From the NCBI GenBank assembly GCA_008015325.1, contig SSFI01000029.1, forward strand, positions 1 through 46,588: DNA of 46,588 bases. The letters run 5' to 3'. The translations under genes and the position numbers were made by a program. Below, piece by piece: positions 25,961 through 36,832 of this stretch; positions within the stretch are counted from its first letter, which is position 1, and every line of letters starts with the position of its first letter. Source of the stretch: Rheinheimera sp. GTDB lineage: Bacteria; Pseudomonadota; Gammaproteobacteria; Enterobacterales; Alteromonadaceae. The notes under the pieces were generated by a model, which ran no database searches, had not been told where the DNA came from, and was given only the letters and a program-made list of their open reading frames with translations.

Positions 25961-28269
25961 ATCATCCCTGGTTAGACAATGCGATAAAAAGGCCATGGCT
26001 GGCGGTTTTTCTGGTCTTGCTGGTCACAGTGTTATTTAGCTGGGGCGCGAAAAATCTGTATTTTCGCGGCGATTTCCGTATTTTCTTTTCGGCCGACAAC
26101 CCGCAAATGCAGGCATTTGAACGGATGCAGGCGCAGTTTAACAAAAGCGACAATATTCTGGTCGCGGTGTTGCCGGCTAAAGGCGATGTGTTCACGCCAG
26201 AAGTGCTGACGGTGGTGAAAAAATTAACCGACGCCGCCTGGCAAACGCCTTATTCGCTGCGAGTCGATTCCATCACTAATTTCCAGCACACCGAAGCTCA
26301 GGAGGATGACTTACTGGTAGAAGATTTGCTGCTGGATGTTGCGGATTTATCTGCAGAGAAAATCAGTAAAATCAAACAAGTGGTGCTTAGCGAGCCAGCC
26401 TTGCTGAAGCGGCTGGTGTCGGCCGACGGCAGCATGACTGCGGTGAATATCACGGTACAGCTGCCAGAGAAAGACCAGAACAAAGAAGTGGCGGATGTTT
26501 ATGTCGCGGTGACGGCTTTGACCGAACAGCTGGCGAAAGAACACCCAACGGTCAGTTTTAAGCTTGCTGGCGTGATCGCACTCAACAATGCCTTTACTGC
26601 TGAAGCGCAGCATGATGCCAGCGTGCTAGTGCCGCTGATGTTTGGCACTATCATCCTGTTGCTGGCACTGATGCTGCGCTCTGCGCTGGCGGCGCTGGCC
26701 GTAGTGATTATTATTCTTCTGACGATAAGTTCAACGCTGGGTCTGGCCGGCTGGGCCGGTGTTTTCCTCAGCACCGCCACGGTGAATGTGCCGACCCTGG
26801 TAATGACACTCGCTGTCGCTGACAGTGTACATCTGATAGCTTCCTGCCAGTTTTTGATGCGGCAAGGCCAGCCTAAACCTGATGCGATCCGCCAAGCACT
26901 GGTGATAAATACCATGCCGGTGTTTATCACCAGTGCAACGACGGCGGTGGGTTTTCTGACGCTGAATTTTTCAGAGGTACCTATTTTGCGCGACTTCGGC
27001 AATATGGTTGCCGTGGGTGTGATGCTGGCCTGGTTGTTAACCATATTGCTGTTGCCGGCGTTATTGGCGTTATTCCCGATCAGCGCAGGTCATGATTCAA
27101 AAGCCATCGGCGGTATGGACCGCTTAGCCGAATTTGTCATCCGCCGGCAGGGGCCGATTTTAATCGGCACTGTGCTGCTGACGCTGGCCGGGGGTTATCT
27201 GACGTTGCAAAACCGCGTCAATGACGAGGCGGTCAAATATTTTGGCTCTCAGACCGAATATCGTCAGGCAGTTGATTTATTAGAAGAAAAGCTGGGCGGC
27301 GTGTCACTGATGGATTTTGCCATTAAAAGCGGCGGCGAATCCGGCGTCAATGACCCGGCTTTTATCGCCGCCATTGATGCCTTTGGTGATTACTTGCAGA
27401 CCTTTCCGGAAGTTATCCATGTCAACCGGATCAGTGACACCTATAAACGGCTGAATAAAAGTATGCATGGCGACGATCCGGCGTTTTACCGGCTGCCGGA
27501 AAGTCAGGAACTGGCGGCGCAATATCTGCTGATGTATGAAATGTCGTTGCCTTTTGGTCTGGATTTAAGCAATCAACTGAATATGGATAAAAGCGCGACC
27601 AAGGTAGGCATCACGATGCAAAATCTTGGCAGTAAAGAAATGACGGCGATTGAAGACAAAACCATTGCCTGGTTTCAACAGCATTACCCGCAGTATCCGA
27701 TTGAAGCATCCAGTGCCGCGCTGATGTTTGCACATATTGGCGAGCGTAATATGGCCAGTATGATGCAAAGCTTGCCGCTGGCGGCATTGATGATTTCCGC
27801 CCTGTTGATTTTAAGCCTGCGCTCCTGGAAGCTGGGTTCTATCAGTTTATTGCCAAATATCGTGCCGGCGCTGATGGGCTTTGGTGTCTGGCAATTGTTA
27901 TCCGGCGAAATCAACTTAGGTTTGTCGGTGGTCGCTTCGATGAGTCTTGGCATTATTGTTGATGATACCGTGCATTTTCTCGCCAAATATCAGCACGCCC
28001 GTATTGAAGGCCGCAATGCCGAAGATGCGGTGCGTTATGCGTTTCACAGTGTCGGCTGGGCTTTGGTGGTGACTACTGTGGTGCTGGTGATTGGCTTCTC
28101 AGTGCTGCTGCTGTCTGATTTCCGGCTGAATTCTGATATGGGCCTGCTGACTGCTATTATTTTGCTGATTGCACTGATTATCGATTTCCTGTTTTTACCG
28201 GCGGTGCTGCTGAAACTGGACCGCAAAGCCTATTCCCCGGCATCTGCTACTCATCCGAACGGAGTCTGA
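25957..28269 (+). CDS. MMPL/RND-family transporter
   Basis: A 770-residue inner-membrane transporter driven by the proton gradient. TM1 is near residues 14-34, then a periplasmic loop containing DFRIFFSADNPQ, then two homologous membrane blocks. The intramembrane acidic residues of the family are visible: VMTLAVADSVHLI in the first half and LGIIVDDTVHFLAKYQ in the second. The size (one TM1-loop-TM bundle repeat twice) fits MMPL/HpnN-type hydrophobe exporters rather than 1000-residue drug RND pumps, and no membrane-fusion protein is adjacent. The ATG at 25957 overlaps the TetR stop; an earlier frame start (25936) was rejected. The LolA-like gene begins 1 base after its stop. A lipid-like substrate is inferred. 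Confidence 0.93.
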   Translation: MNHPWLDNAIKRPWLAVFLVLLVTVLFSWGAKNLYFRGDFRIFFSADNPQMQAFERMQAQFNKSDNILVAVLPAKGDVFTPEVLTVVKKLTDAAWQTPYSLRVDSITNFQHTEAQEDDLLVEDLLLDVADLSAEKISKIKQVVLSEPALLKRLVSADGSMTAVNITVQLPEKDQNKEVADVYVAVTALTEQLAKEHPTVSFKLAGVIALNNAFTAEAQHDASVLVPLMFGTIILLLALMLRSALAALAVVIIILLTISSTLGLAGWAGVFLSTATVNVPTLVMTLAVADSVHLIASCQFLMRQGQPKPDAIRQALVINTMPVFITSATTAVGFLTLNFSEVPILRDFGNMVAVGVMLAWLLTILLLPALLALFPISAGHDSKAIGGMDRLAEFVIRRQGPILIGTVLLTLAGGYLTLQNRVNDEAVKYFGSQTEYRQAVDLLEEKLGGVSLMDFAIKSGGESGVNDPAFIAAIDAFGDYLQTFPEVIHVNRISDTYKRLNKSMHGDDPAFYRLPESQELAAQYLLMYEMSLPFGLDLSNQLNMDKSATKVGITMQNLGSKEMTAIEDKTIAWFQQHYPQYPIEASSAALMFAHIGERNMASMMQSLPLAALMISALLILSLRSWKLGSISLLPNIVPALMGFGVWQLLSGEINLGLSVVASMSLGIIVDDTVHFLAKYQHARIEGRNAEDAVRYAFHSVGWALVVTTVVLVIGFSVLLLSDFRLNSDMGLLTAIILLIALIIDFLFLPAVLLKLDRKAYSPASATHPNGV

Positions 28270-28270
28270 T

Positions 28271-29113
28271 ATGAATACCACTTCTATGATGTTGAATCGC
28301 CCAAAAGCAGCAGTGCTGCGAACTGTATTATTGACCGGCTGCCTGTGTTTAGGCTCGTTGAGTGTTGGCGCTTTCAGCGCAGCAGCGCTGGCTGACGACG
28401 GCGGCAAAGGCCTGCAAATCGCCACAGAGCGCAAAACCCGCGATGAAGGCTGGAAAGACAGCGAGTCAAAAACCACGATGGTGCTGCGCAATGCTCAAGG
28501 TGAAGAAAGTACAAGGGAGATCCGCAGCCTCAGCCTGGAAGTCGCCAACGACGGTGACAAAGGCCTGACCATTTTTGACGAACCGAAAGACGTGCGTGGC
28601 ACCGCGTTTCTGAACCACTCCCATACCGGCAAACCGGACGATCAATGGCTGTATCTGCCCTCGGTCAAACGGGTCAAACGCATCGCCTCACGCAATAAAT
28701 CCGGCCCCTTTATGGCCAGTGAATTTGCCTACGAAGACTTAAGTTCGTTTGAACTGGAGAAATTCAAATTTACCTGGTTGCGTGACGAGCAGCTCAATGG
28801 CGAAGCCGTCTTTGTCGTGGAACAGGTGCCGCTCGACGAATTTTCCGGTTACAGCAAAAGTGTGGTCTGGATTGATCAGACGGAGTACCGCGCCCGCAAA
28901 ATCGAATTTTATGACCGGAAAAATGCATTGTTAAAAACGCTGGTGATGAGTGACTACAAACAGTATCTGAATAAATACTGGCGGCCGCTGAAACTGCAAA
29001 TGACCAACCACCAAACCGGCAAAAGTACCGATTTACTCGTGCGCGATATTGAATTTGGCAAAGGCCGGACAGATGCCGATTTTGATACCAATGCCCTGCA
29101 ACGCAGCCGGTAA
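28271..29113 (+). CDS. LolA-like outer-membrane lipoprotein-sorting protein
   Basis: Periplasmic 280-residue protein with a long signal region ending ALADD. The body matches the LolA-like fold that accompanies MMPL transporters: TMVLRNAQGEESTREIRSLSLE, KPDDQWLYLPSVKRVKRIASRNKSGPFMASEFAYEDL, VVWIDQTEYRARKIEFYDR and YWRPLKLQMTNHQTGKST. Such proteins probably ferry a hydrophobic molecule from the inner-membrane pump to the outer membrane. CGGAG 6 bases before the ATG at 28271 supports this start. A hairpin with a T-rich tail follows at 29121 and may lower expression of the barrel gene. Family placement firm; cargo unknown. Confidence 0.9.
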   Translation: MNTTSMMLNRPKAAVLRTVLLTGCLCLGSLSVGAFSAAALADDGGKGLQIATERKTRDEGWKDSESKTTMVLRNAQGEESTREIRSLSLEVANDGDKGLTIFDEPKDVRGTAFLNHSHTGKPDDQWLYLPSVKRVKRIASRNKSGPFMASEFAYEDLSSFELEKFKFTWLRDEQLNGEAVFVVEQVPLDEFSGYSKSVVWIDQTEYRARKIEFYDRKNALLKTLVMSDYKQYLNKYWRPLKLQMTNHQTGKSTDLLVRDIEFGKGRTDADFDTNALQRSR

Positions 29114-29120
29114 GCGCAGC

Positions 29121-29170
29121 GACTCAGCAGTCTCAAGCCTGGCCCGAGATTTGCTGAGTCAGTTGTTTTA
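29121..29170 (+). terminator. Imperfect hairpin with T-rich tail between LolA-like and barrel genes
   Basis: GACTCAGCAGTCTC (29121-29134) pairs with GAGATTTGCTGAGTC (29146-29160) with a small internal bulge, followed by AGTTGTTTTA. It could be a partial terminator or attenuator inside the transporter operon, or end the first transcript. Confidence 0.55.
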
Positions 29171-29248
29171 CTGTGGCGTACAGTGGAAAAAACGTAGCGA
29201 ACAGCCATGCTGAAAACAGCTTCCAGTGCCAGATCCCGGAACCGAATT

Positions 29249-30991
29249 ATGCAATTAAATATCTGTTTGGTGTTATGTGCGGCGGCTTTTGCCGCTGCAA
29301 CACCATTGCAAGCCGCAACCCTCGGGCCTGTCACCGGCAAAGAGACGTTATGGAGTCTGGCCCGCGCCGCCCGTGGTGATGCGCCTTATTCGATGTATCA
29401 GGCTATCATCGCGCTGCAACAGAAAAATCCAACCGCCTTTATTGGCGACAATGTGCATCATGTCAAACAAGGTGCCGTACTGGAGTTACCGACAGCAGCT
29501 GAAATTGCTGCTGTTGACGCGCGCAGCGCTGAACAAAAAGTCGAAGCCGATGCCGCAGCGTGGCGGCAATGGGTTGCCACCCTGCAAGCTGTGGACGGCA
29601 GTCAGCAAGGCATTGGTGCCACTGTGGGGAAAACCGGAGGTTTATCGTCGCAGGCCACTGCGGCTTTAGCCCGGCAGGTACAACAACAAAGTAAAGCCGT
29701 GCCGCTGCTGTCAGCCGCGCCGGCAGAAACACCAGCTGAAACAGTTGAGGCTGCGCCGGTAGCAGCAGTTTCAGCGCCACTGGCACCTTTGCCGCCAGAA
29801 CCTTCGGCACCTGACATCGCGGAAGCGCCGGCAGTGCCCGCGCGTGAAGTGCGCAGTGACTGGACTGAACGTTTGCAAACCGATACCACTTTGGGGCTAG
29901 ACTGGCGCTGGTTTGCCAAGCGCGGCTTACAGGGCCAGAGCCGCAATGCATTGAGCGGCAGCGCTTTGGTTGAATGGTACTGGCAATCGGAAGATGAGCG
30001 CAGCAGCTGGACTGTCAGTCCTTATCTGCGCTGGGATCAACGTGATAACGAACGTAATTTGGTCGATTTGCGTCAGGCTTATTGGCTGAGCGTGGGGGAC
30101 GGCTGGGAGTTTAAAGCCGGCGTCGACAAAATCTTCTGGGGCGTCACTGAGTCGATCCATCTGGTGGATATCATCAACCAAACCGACTGGGTGGATGCGG
30201 TGGATGGTGAATCGAAATTAGGCCAGCCGCTGCTGCAATTTAACCTGAGCGGCGACTGGGGCAATCTGCAAAGCTTTGTGTTGCCCTATTTTCGCGAGCG
30301 CACCTTAAGCGGTGAACAAGGCCGCCTGCGCCTGCCATTGCCGGTGTTTTCCGATGATGCTGTGTATCAGTCGTCGCACGAACAGCGGCATATCGACCTG
30401 GCGCTGCGTTACAGCCAACAAATCGATCAAATGGATCTGGCGCTGTCGTATTTTACCGGCACCAACCGGGACCCGCGGTTTATGCCGGTGGGTCAGGGCA
30501 GTGCACTGGTGCCGTATTACGAACAAATCAATCAGCTTGGACTCGAAGGCCAGTGGATTGTCGACAGCTGGATCTGGAAGCTCGAAGCCATCCGCCGCAG
30601 CAGCGATATCGAGAGCTTCACCTCAGCGGTAGCCGGTTTTGAATACAGCAGTGTCGGCGTGTTTGATTCGGCGGTTGACCTAGGCTGGTTGGTGGAATAT
30701 CAATACGACAACCGCGGGCAATTTGCGCCGGTGCCGGGGCAGCGTGATCTGTTTGCCGGCGTGCGCGTAGCTCTGAATGATGAAGCTGGCAGCGAACTGT
30801 TGTTTGGTATCGCGCAGGATTTACAAAATGGCGGCACCCGTAGCGGTATGCTTGAAGCTTCGATGCGTTTCAGCAACAATCTGCGTGTGCGGCTGGATGC
30901 CTGGTTTTTTCAGACTATGTCGCTGCAACAGCCGACCTGGTGGCTCAGACAGGATGATTATATTCAGTTAGGCTTTGATTATTATTTCTGA
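29249..30991 (+). CDS. Outer-membrane barrel with FimV-like LysM N-terminus
   Basis: A 580-residue exported protein. After a signal peptide (ending LQAA, residue 23), residues 25-88 closely follow the FimV/HubP LysM segment: LGPVTGKETLWSLARAARGD, QAIIALQQKNPTAFIGDN and VKQGAVLELPTAAEI. A Pro/Ala-rich linker (about 145-195) leads to a barrel-like region of alternating strands ending in Tyr-Phe (FDYYF), the usual barrel terminus. The LysM part could hold the barrel to peptidoglycan. It completes the TetR-MMPL-LolA-like set as the likely outer-membrane receiver or pore. The ATG at 29249 is chosen for the clean signal peptide; one at 29207 would add 14 basic residues. The barrel is predicted from pattern only. 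Confidence 0.85.
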   Translation: MQLNICLVLCAAAFAAATPLQAATLGPVTGKETLWSLARAARGDAPYSMYQAIIALQQKNPTAFIGDNVHHVKQGAVLELPTAAEIAAVDARSAEQKVEADAAAWRQWVATLQAVDGSQQGIGATVGKTGGLSSQATAALARQVQQQSKAVPLLSAAPAETPAETVEAAPVAAVSAPLAPLPPEPSAPDIAEAPAVPAREVRSDWTERLQTDTTLGLDWRWFAKRGLQGQSRNALSGSALVEWYWQSEDERSSWTVSPYLRWDQRDNERNLVDLRQAYWLSVGDGWEFKAGVDKIFWGVTESIHLVDIINQTDWVDAVDGESKLGQPLLQFNLSGDWGNLQSFVLPYFRERTLSGEQGRLRLPLPVFSDDAVYQSSHEQRHIDLALRYSQQIDQMDLALSYFTGTNRDPRFMPVGQGSALVPYYEQINQLGLEGQWIVDSWIWKLEAIRRSSDIESFTSAVAGFEYSSVGVFDSAVDLGWLVEYQYDNRGQFAPVPGQRDLFAGVRVALNDEAGSELLFGIAQDLQNGGTRSGMLEASMRFSNNLRVRLDAWFFQTMSLQQPTWWLRQDDYIQLGFDYYF

Positions 30992-31010
30992 CATTTCCGG
31001 GGTATGTGGT

Positions 31011-31769
31011 ATGAAATTGTGGCTGGCGGCAGTGTTGTTATGTTGGTCTGCACTTGCCAAAACTGAACCCCGGTCCATTGTGGTGGGGATTGAGCAAATC
31101 GATTATTACCCACATTACGATTTCAGCCCCGGTCAGCAGCGTGGTTTTTTCTACGATTTGATGCAGCTGTTTGGCAAAACTGCCGGTTATCAAATCCGTT
31201 TTTCCGCTTTACCAGTCAAACGTCTTTATCAGGAAGCCAACAGCGGTATTGATTTGATTTATCCGGACAATCCGGCCTGGCAACAATATCTGGTGGCGGA
31301 ATATCCAAAAACCTTCAGTGACCCGGTGATCTACACCTTGGGCAGTACTATGGTGCTGCCGAAAAACCAGCAGATGCCGCTGGAAACGTTCCGCTCGCTG
31401 GCGGTGATCCACGGTTTTGCGCCGCATCGCTGGCTGGAACTGCAAAAACGCTACAAATTCCGCATGGTCGATGTGGCAGACAGTGCGTCCGCATTGGGGT
31501 TGGTGCTCAGGGGGCGGGTGCATGGTGCTTCGATTGAGCTGAATGTCGCCAATGAATATCTGCGTCGGATAGGCCAGCCCGGTGCGCTGGTGGCGGCGGA
31601 AACTTTACCTTTTTCTGAGTTGCCGTTTTTGTTATCCAGCGTCAATCAGCCAGCACTTATCATTGAATTTAATCGCTTTTTGCGCCAACAACAGCGGGCA
31701 ATCCAGCAGCTGAAAAACAAATATCAACTGCTGGAACACAAAGAACAGCTCAAAACCTCAACGAATTAA
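31011..31769 (+). CDS. Periplasmic solute-binding-type protein
   Basis: A 252-residue secreted protein. The signal peptide is MKLWLAAVLLCWSALAKT; the mature part has the two-lobe SBP_bac_3 layout: IVVGIEQIDYYPHYDF, GFFYDLMQLFGKTAGYQIRF, VIYTLGSTMVLPKNQQMPL and LVLRGRVHGASIEL. No ABC permease is nearby, so it may be a sensor, or serve the adjoining export cluster. The ATG at 31011 begins 19 bases after the barrel gene, probably in the same transcript. The stop TAA overlaps the convergent amidohydrolase stop on the other strand by 4 bases. Confidence 0.78.
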   Translation: MKLWLAAVLLCWSALAKTEPRSIVVGIEQIDYYPHYDFSPGQQRGFFYDLMQLFGKTAGYQIRFSALPVKRLYQEANSGIDLIYPDNPAWQQYLVAEYPKTFSDPVIYTLGSTMVLPKNQQMPLETFRSLAVIHGFAPHRWLELQKRYKFRMVDVADSASALGLVLRGRVHGASIELNVANEYLRRIGQPGALVAAETLPFSELPFLLSSVNQPALIIEFNRFLRQQQRAIQQLKNKYQLLEHKEQLKTSTN

Positions 31770-33103
31770 CGTGGCGCCTGCAGTAAATCAGTCAGCGCCC
31801 GCACTGTTGCTTCTACCCCGGTGCGAACTGCCGGTTCAGGTTCAATCTTAAATAACGGGCTGTGATGGCTCGGCACGGCAGGCCCGCCGTTTTTCTCCGC
31901 GGCAAAAGCTGCAGCCGGGGTGCCGCCGACGGCAAAATACACGCTGGGGATATGTGGGTCTGTGGTCAGGAACGGAAAGTCTTCCGCGCCCATGCCAAGC
32001 CGTTTGTAATTCTGGTCAAAAATATCGGCACCCATTTGCTTGGCCCAGGTGGCTTTGAGCCGCTGCGTCAGTGGGATGTCATTGACGGTCGGCGGCGTGG
32101 TGCCATCGCGCACTATCACTTCCGGCAGTTTATCTTCCGGCAAGCCGGCAACCCGTCCCATATTCACTGCGACGCGTTTAATCGCCTCAATCAGCTGGTT
32201 GCGCGTGTCCATATTGTCATTGCGAACCGTCAGCTGCAGCACCGCCTGGTCGGAAATAATGTTGTGTTTGGTGCCGGATTGAAACGAGCCGACGGTGATC
32301 ACACCCGGCTCTTTCGGCGGTAGTTCCCGGCTGATGATGGTTTGCAGTGCTAACACAATCTGCGCGCCCAGCACTATCGGGTCTTTACCACGATGCGGGC
32401 TGGCGCCATGCGCGCCGACACCGTGGATGATGATATCGACACTGTCGACGCCGGAATAAGGTGAGCCTTCCACAGCGACCAGTTTACCGGCTTCAATTTC
32501 GCTTGATACATGAAACGCCAGCGCATAATCCGGTTTGCCGAATTTCTGATACAAACCATCCTGCATCATGCCCAAAGCACCGCCGCTGCGCTCTTCGGCC
32601 GGCTGGCCAATCAGCATCAGGGTGCCAGACCAATCTTTTTTCCGCGCTGCCATCTGCCGGGCAGTGCCGACCAGACTGGTGATATGTACGTCGTGGCCAC
32701 AGGCGTGCATCACCGACACTTCGTGGCCGTCCCAGTCTTTGGTTTTTACTTTGGACGCATAAGGCAAACCGGATTTTTCTTCGACCGGCAGACCATCCAT
32801 ATCGGCCCGCATCATCACCAATGGCCCAGGGCCATTTTTCAGGATAGCGACCACACCGGTTTTACCGATGCCGGTGTGCACTTCAAAACCTGCCGCTTTG
32901 AGTTCCTTCGCCAGCCGGGCGGCTGTATTGACCTCCATATGCGACAGTTCCGGGTTCTTGTGAAAGTGGGTAAATAAGGCGCCGAGATGTTGTTGATAAT
33001 CGCTGGCTACCGATTGCGGTAATGCAGTGGTTGCATCCACGGCGGCCTGTGCGGACACAGCATATAACGCGGTACTCAGCAAAGTGAGGGAAAAGGTACG
33101 CAT
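31766..33103 (-). CDS. Secreted M20-family amidohydrolase/peptidase
   Basis: Zinc-dependent hydrolase of 445 residues with a signal peptide (MRTFSLTLLSTALYAVSAQA). The M20D metal and catalytic motifs are present: MRADMDGLPVEE, MHACGHDVHI, GQPAEERSGGAL and, near the end, SHHSPLF. Family members hydrolyse amide bonds of N-acyl amino acids or hippurate-like compounds; here export to the periplasm is predicted. The ATG at 33103 is chosen because the signal peptide starts there; an upstream in-frame ATG (33250) would add 49 residues without homology-like features. GGGAAC lies upstream. The gene stands alone. Confidence 0.93.
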   Translation of the reverse strand: MRTFSLTLLSTALYAVSAQAAVDATTALPQSVASDYQQHLGALFTHFHKNPELSHMEVNTAARLAKELKAAGFEVHTGIGKTGVVAILKNGPGPLVMMRADMDGLPVEEKSGLPYASKVKTKDWDGHEVSVMHACGHDVHITSLVGTARQMAARKKDWSGTLMLIGQPAEERSGGALGMMQDGLYQKFGKPDYALAFHVSSEIEAGKLVAVEGSPYSGVDSVDIIIHGVGAHGASPHRGKDPIVLGAQIVLALQTIISRELPPKEPGVITVGSFQSGTKHNIISDQAVLQLTVRNDNMDTRNQLIEAIKRVAVNMGRVAGLPEDKLPEVIVRDGTTPPTVNDIPLTQRLKATWAKQMGADIFDQNYKRLGMGAEDFPFLTTDPHIPSVYFAVGGTPAAAFAAEKNGGPAVPSHHSPLFKIEPEPAVRTGVEATVRALTDLLQAPR

Positions 33104-33292
33104 CTGGTTGTTCCCGGAACTGTTGAAAAATCCAGCATAACAGAGCGGTCGAGCATGCGTCCTGGTGTTCAGCGCTTCGCTGCTGACGTTCATCGCACTG
33201 GGGGAATTAGCGGAAAGCCACGTTTTCATTGGCACGGCAGGGCTTCGCAAGTAAACTAGCCGGCAGTTTTTAGCTTAACTTGTGAGATCAAT

Positions 33293-34036
33293 ATGTTTGA
33301 GTGGATTGCAAGCCCGGAGGCCTGGATAGCGCTTGGGACTCTGGCGGCGTTAGAAATCGTATTAGGTATTGATAATATTATCTTTTTATCAATTCTGGTT
33401 GGCCGGTTACCAGAAAAACAACGTGCCTTTGCCCGTCGCTTGGGTTTGGGCCTTGCGATGTTTGCCCGGCTGGCGCTGTTATTCTCGATCTCCTGGGTGA
33501 TGGGTCTGACCGAAACCTGGTTCACGGTGCTGGATAATGATATCTCCGGCCGTGATGTTATTCTGATCGGTGGTGGTCTGTTCCTGCTGGCGAAATCAAC
33601 GCAGGAAATTCACCATAGTCTGGAAGGCGCCGACGAAGAGCCGGGCGCACCAAAAGTGGTGGCGAACAGCCTGATGATGGTGCTGATCCAGATTATGATC
33701 CTCGACATCGTGTTCTCGTTAGATTCAGTGATCACTGCAGTTGGTCTGGTCAATAACATCGAAATTATGGCGATTGCAATTGTGGCTGCAGTAGGCGTGA
33801 TGATGTTTGCGGCTAAGCCGATCGGTGATTTTGTTGACGCGCATCCAACCATTAAAATTCTGGCACTGTCGTTCCTGATTTTAGTCGGCGTCACGCTGAT
33901 GATTGAAGGCTTTGATGTGCATGTACCAAAAGGTTACATCTACTTCGCGATGGCGTTCTCCTGCTGTGTTGAGATGGTCAATATCCGTCTGCGCAAGAAG
34001 TCGAACCCAGTGCAATTACACAAAGATTTGCCGTAA
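33293..34036 (+). CDS. TerC-family integral membrane protein
   Basis: A 247-residue inner-membrane protein with about seven hydrophobic helices. The signature acidic motifs are intact: LEIVLGIDNIIFLSI near residue 20 and LDIVFSLDSVITAVGLV near 135. TerC/YgdQ-type proteins are linked to metal (Mn2+) export or tellurite response; the exact role here is unknown. The ATG at 33293 with GAGAT upstream fits the family N-terminus (MFEWIASPEAW). A strong bidirectional terminator follows at 34066. Confidence 0.94.
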   Translation: MFEWIASPEAWIALGTLAALEIVLGIDNIIFLSILVGRLPEKQRAFARRLGLGLAMFARLALLFSISWVMGLTETWFTVLDNDISGRDVILIGGGLFLLAKSTQEIHHSLEGADEEPGAPKVVANSLMMVLIQIMILDIVFSLDSVITAVGLVNNIEIMAIAIVAAVGVMMFAAKPIGDFVDAHPTIKILALSFLILVGVTLMIEGFDVHVPKGYIYFAMAFSCCVEMVNIRLRKKSNPVQLHKDLP

Positions 34037-34065
34037 CACTGCATTTCTCTGCTTCTGTAAATTCA

Positions 34066-34089
34066 AAAGCCCGCAGTTGCGGGCTTTTT
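34066..34089. terminator. Bidirectional rho-independent terminator
   Basis: Stem AAAGCCCGC (34066-34074), loop AGTT, complement GCGGGCTTT (34079-34087) and TT. It lies between the convergent TerC and TRIC genes and has T-runs on both strands, so it can end both transcripts. Confidence 0.92.
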
Positions 34090-34105
34090 GCTGCTTAGCT
34101 GCTGG

Positions 34106-34732
34106 TTATTTGCCAATCTGGCCACTGCGGCCAAACACCGGAATGGTCAGATGCCAGCGAATAGCGGCAAGCCGCAGCAGCAGACAGGCCAGCATGCCGG
34201 CCAGCATGGCAGGCAGTGGCGCGACTTGCAGAGCCAGCGACTGGGTATAAACCAGACCGCCAAAAATACAGGTCACGGCATAAAGTTCACCACGAAACAC
34301 CAGCGGGATCTCCCGGCACAATACATCGCGGATCATGCCACCACAGACGCCACTCATAGTGCCCATCATGATGGCGACAAAATCTGAAGTGCCATACGCC
34401 AGCGCTTTTTGCGCGCCCATCACGACAAAAAATGCCAGACCAATAGCATCGGCGATTTGCAGGGCATTATTCGGAATGGTCAGGCGTTTGCGTACCAACA
34501 GAATCGTCAGGGCGGTCGCGCCGAAAATGGCATAGAAATAACTGTTGTCGCTGAGCCAAATCACCGGCACGTCCAGAATCAGATCGCGAATAGTGCCACC
34601 GCCAATCGCCGTGACAGTCGCGAGCACAATAACACCGAAGCCGTCCATTTGTTTGCGCCAGGCGGCCAGCGTGCCGGCGACGGCAAAAACCCCAATACCC
34701 ATTAAATCAAACCAGTGAAAAAGCTGTTCCAT
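34106..34732 (-). CDS. TRIC-like (YicG/UPF0126) membrane protein
   Basis: A 208-residue protein with seven predicted helices and an internal duplication. The first half has GVFAVAGTLAA and AIGGGTIRDLIL; the second has LAFFVVMGAQKA and GVCGGMIRDVLC. The paired GGG-x-IRD motifs define the prokaryotic TRIC cation channel family (E. coli YicG/YadS). Likely K+ or other ion permeability across the inner membrane. It is convergent with TerC and divergent from the M4 protease. Very secure family. Confidence 0.95.
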   Translation of the reverse strand: MEQLFHWFDLMGIGVFAVAGTLAAWRKQMDGFGVIVLATVTAIGGGTIRDLILDVPVIWLSDNSYFYAIFGATALTILLVRKRLTIPNNALQIADAIGLAFFVVMGAQKALAYGTSDFVAIMMGTMSGVCGGMIRDVLCREIPLVFRGELYAVTCIFGGLVYTQSLALQVAPLPAMLAGMLACLLLRLAAIRWHLTIPVFGRSGQIGK

Positions 34733-34820
34733 TCGCAGATCCCGGCAGAAAAAACGTCATAGTATCGCAGTTTGCCGTGAATGACGAAAACTGGCTCTCT
34801 GGCAACAGAGACAGGCGGGA

Positions 34821-36789
<1,969 letters not shown>

Positions 36790-36809
36790 CCACCTTCAGT
36801 GCAAGACAA

Positions 36810-36826
36810 AGCCCGCAGCGCGGGCT
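36810..36826 (-). terminator. GC-rich hairpin between convergent M4 and DUF2252 genes
   Basis: AGCCCGC (36810-36816), 3-base loop, GCGGGCT (36820-36826). On the minus strand it is followed by TTGTCTT, so it best terminates the DUF2252 gene; the plus-strand tail is not T-rich. Confidence 0.6.
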
Positions 36827-36832
36827 CTGCTG

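Noticed and set aside
29207-29248. Upstream ATG of the barrel gene
   Set aside because: It adds 14 mostly basic and polar residues before a clean signal peptide; the ATG at 29249 is preferred.
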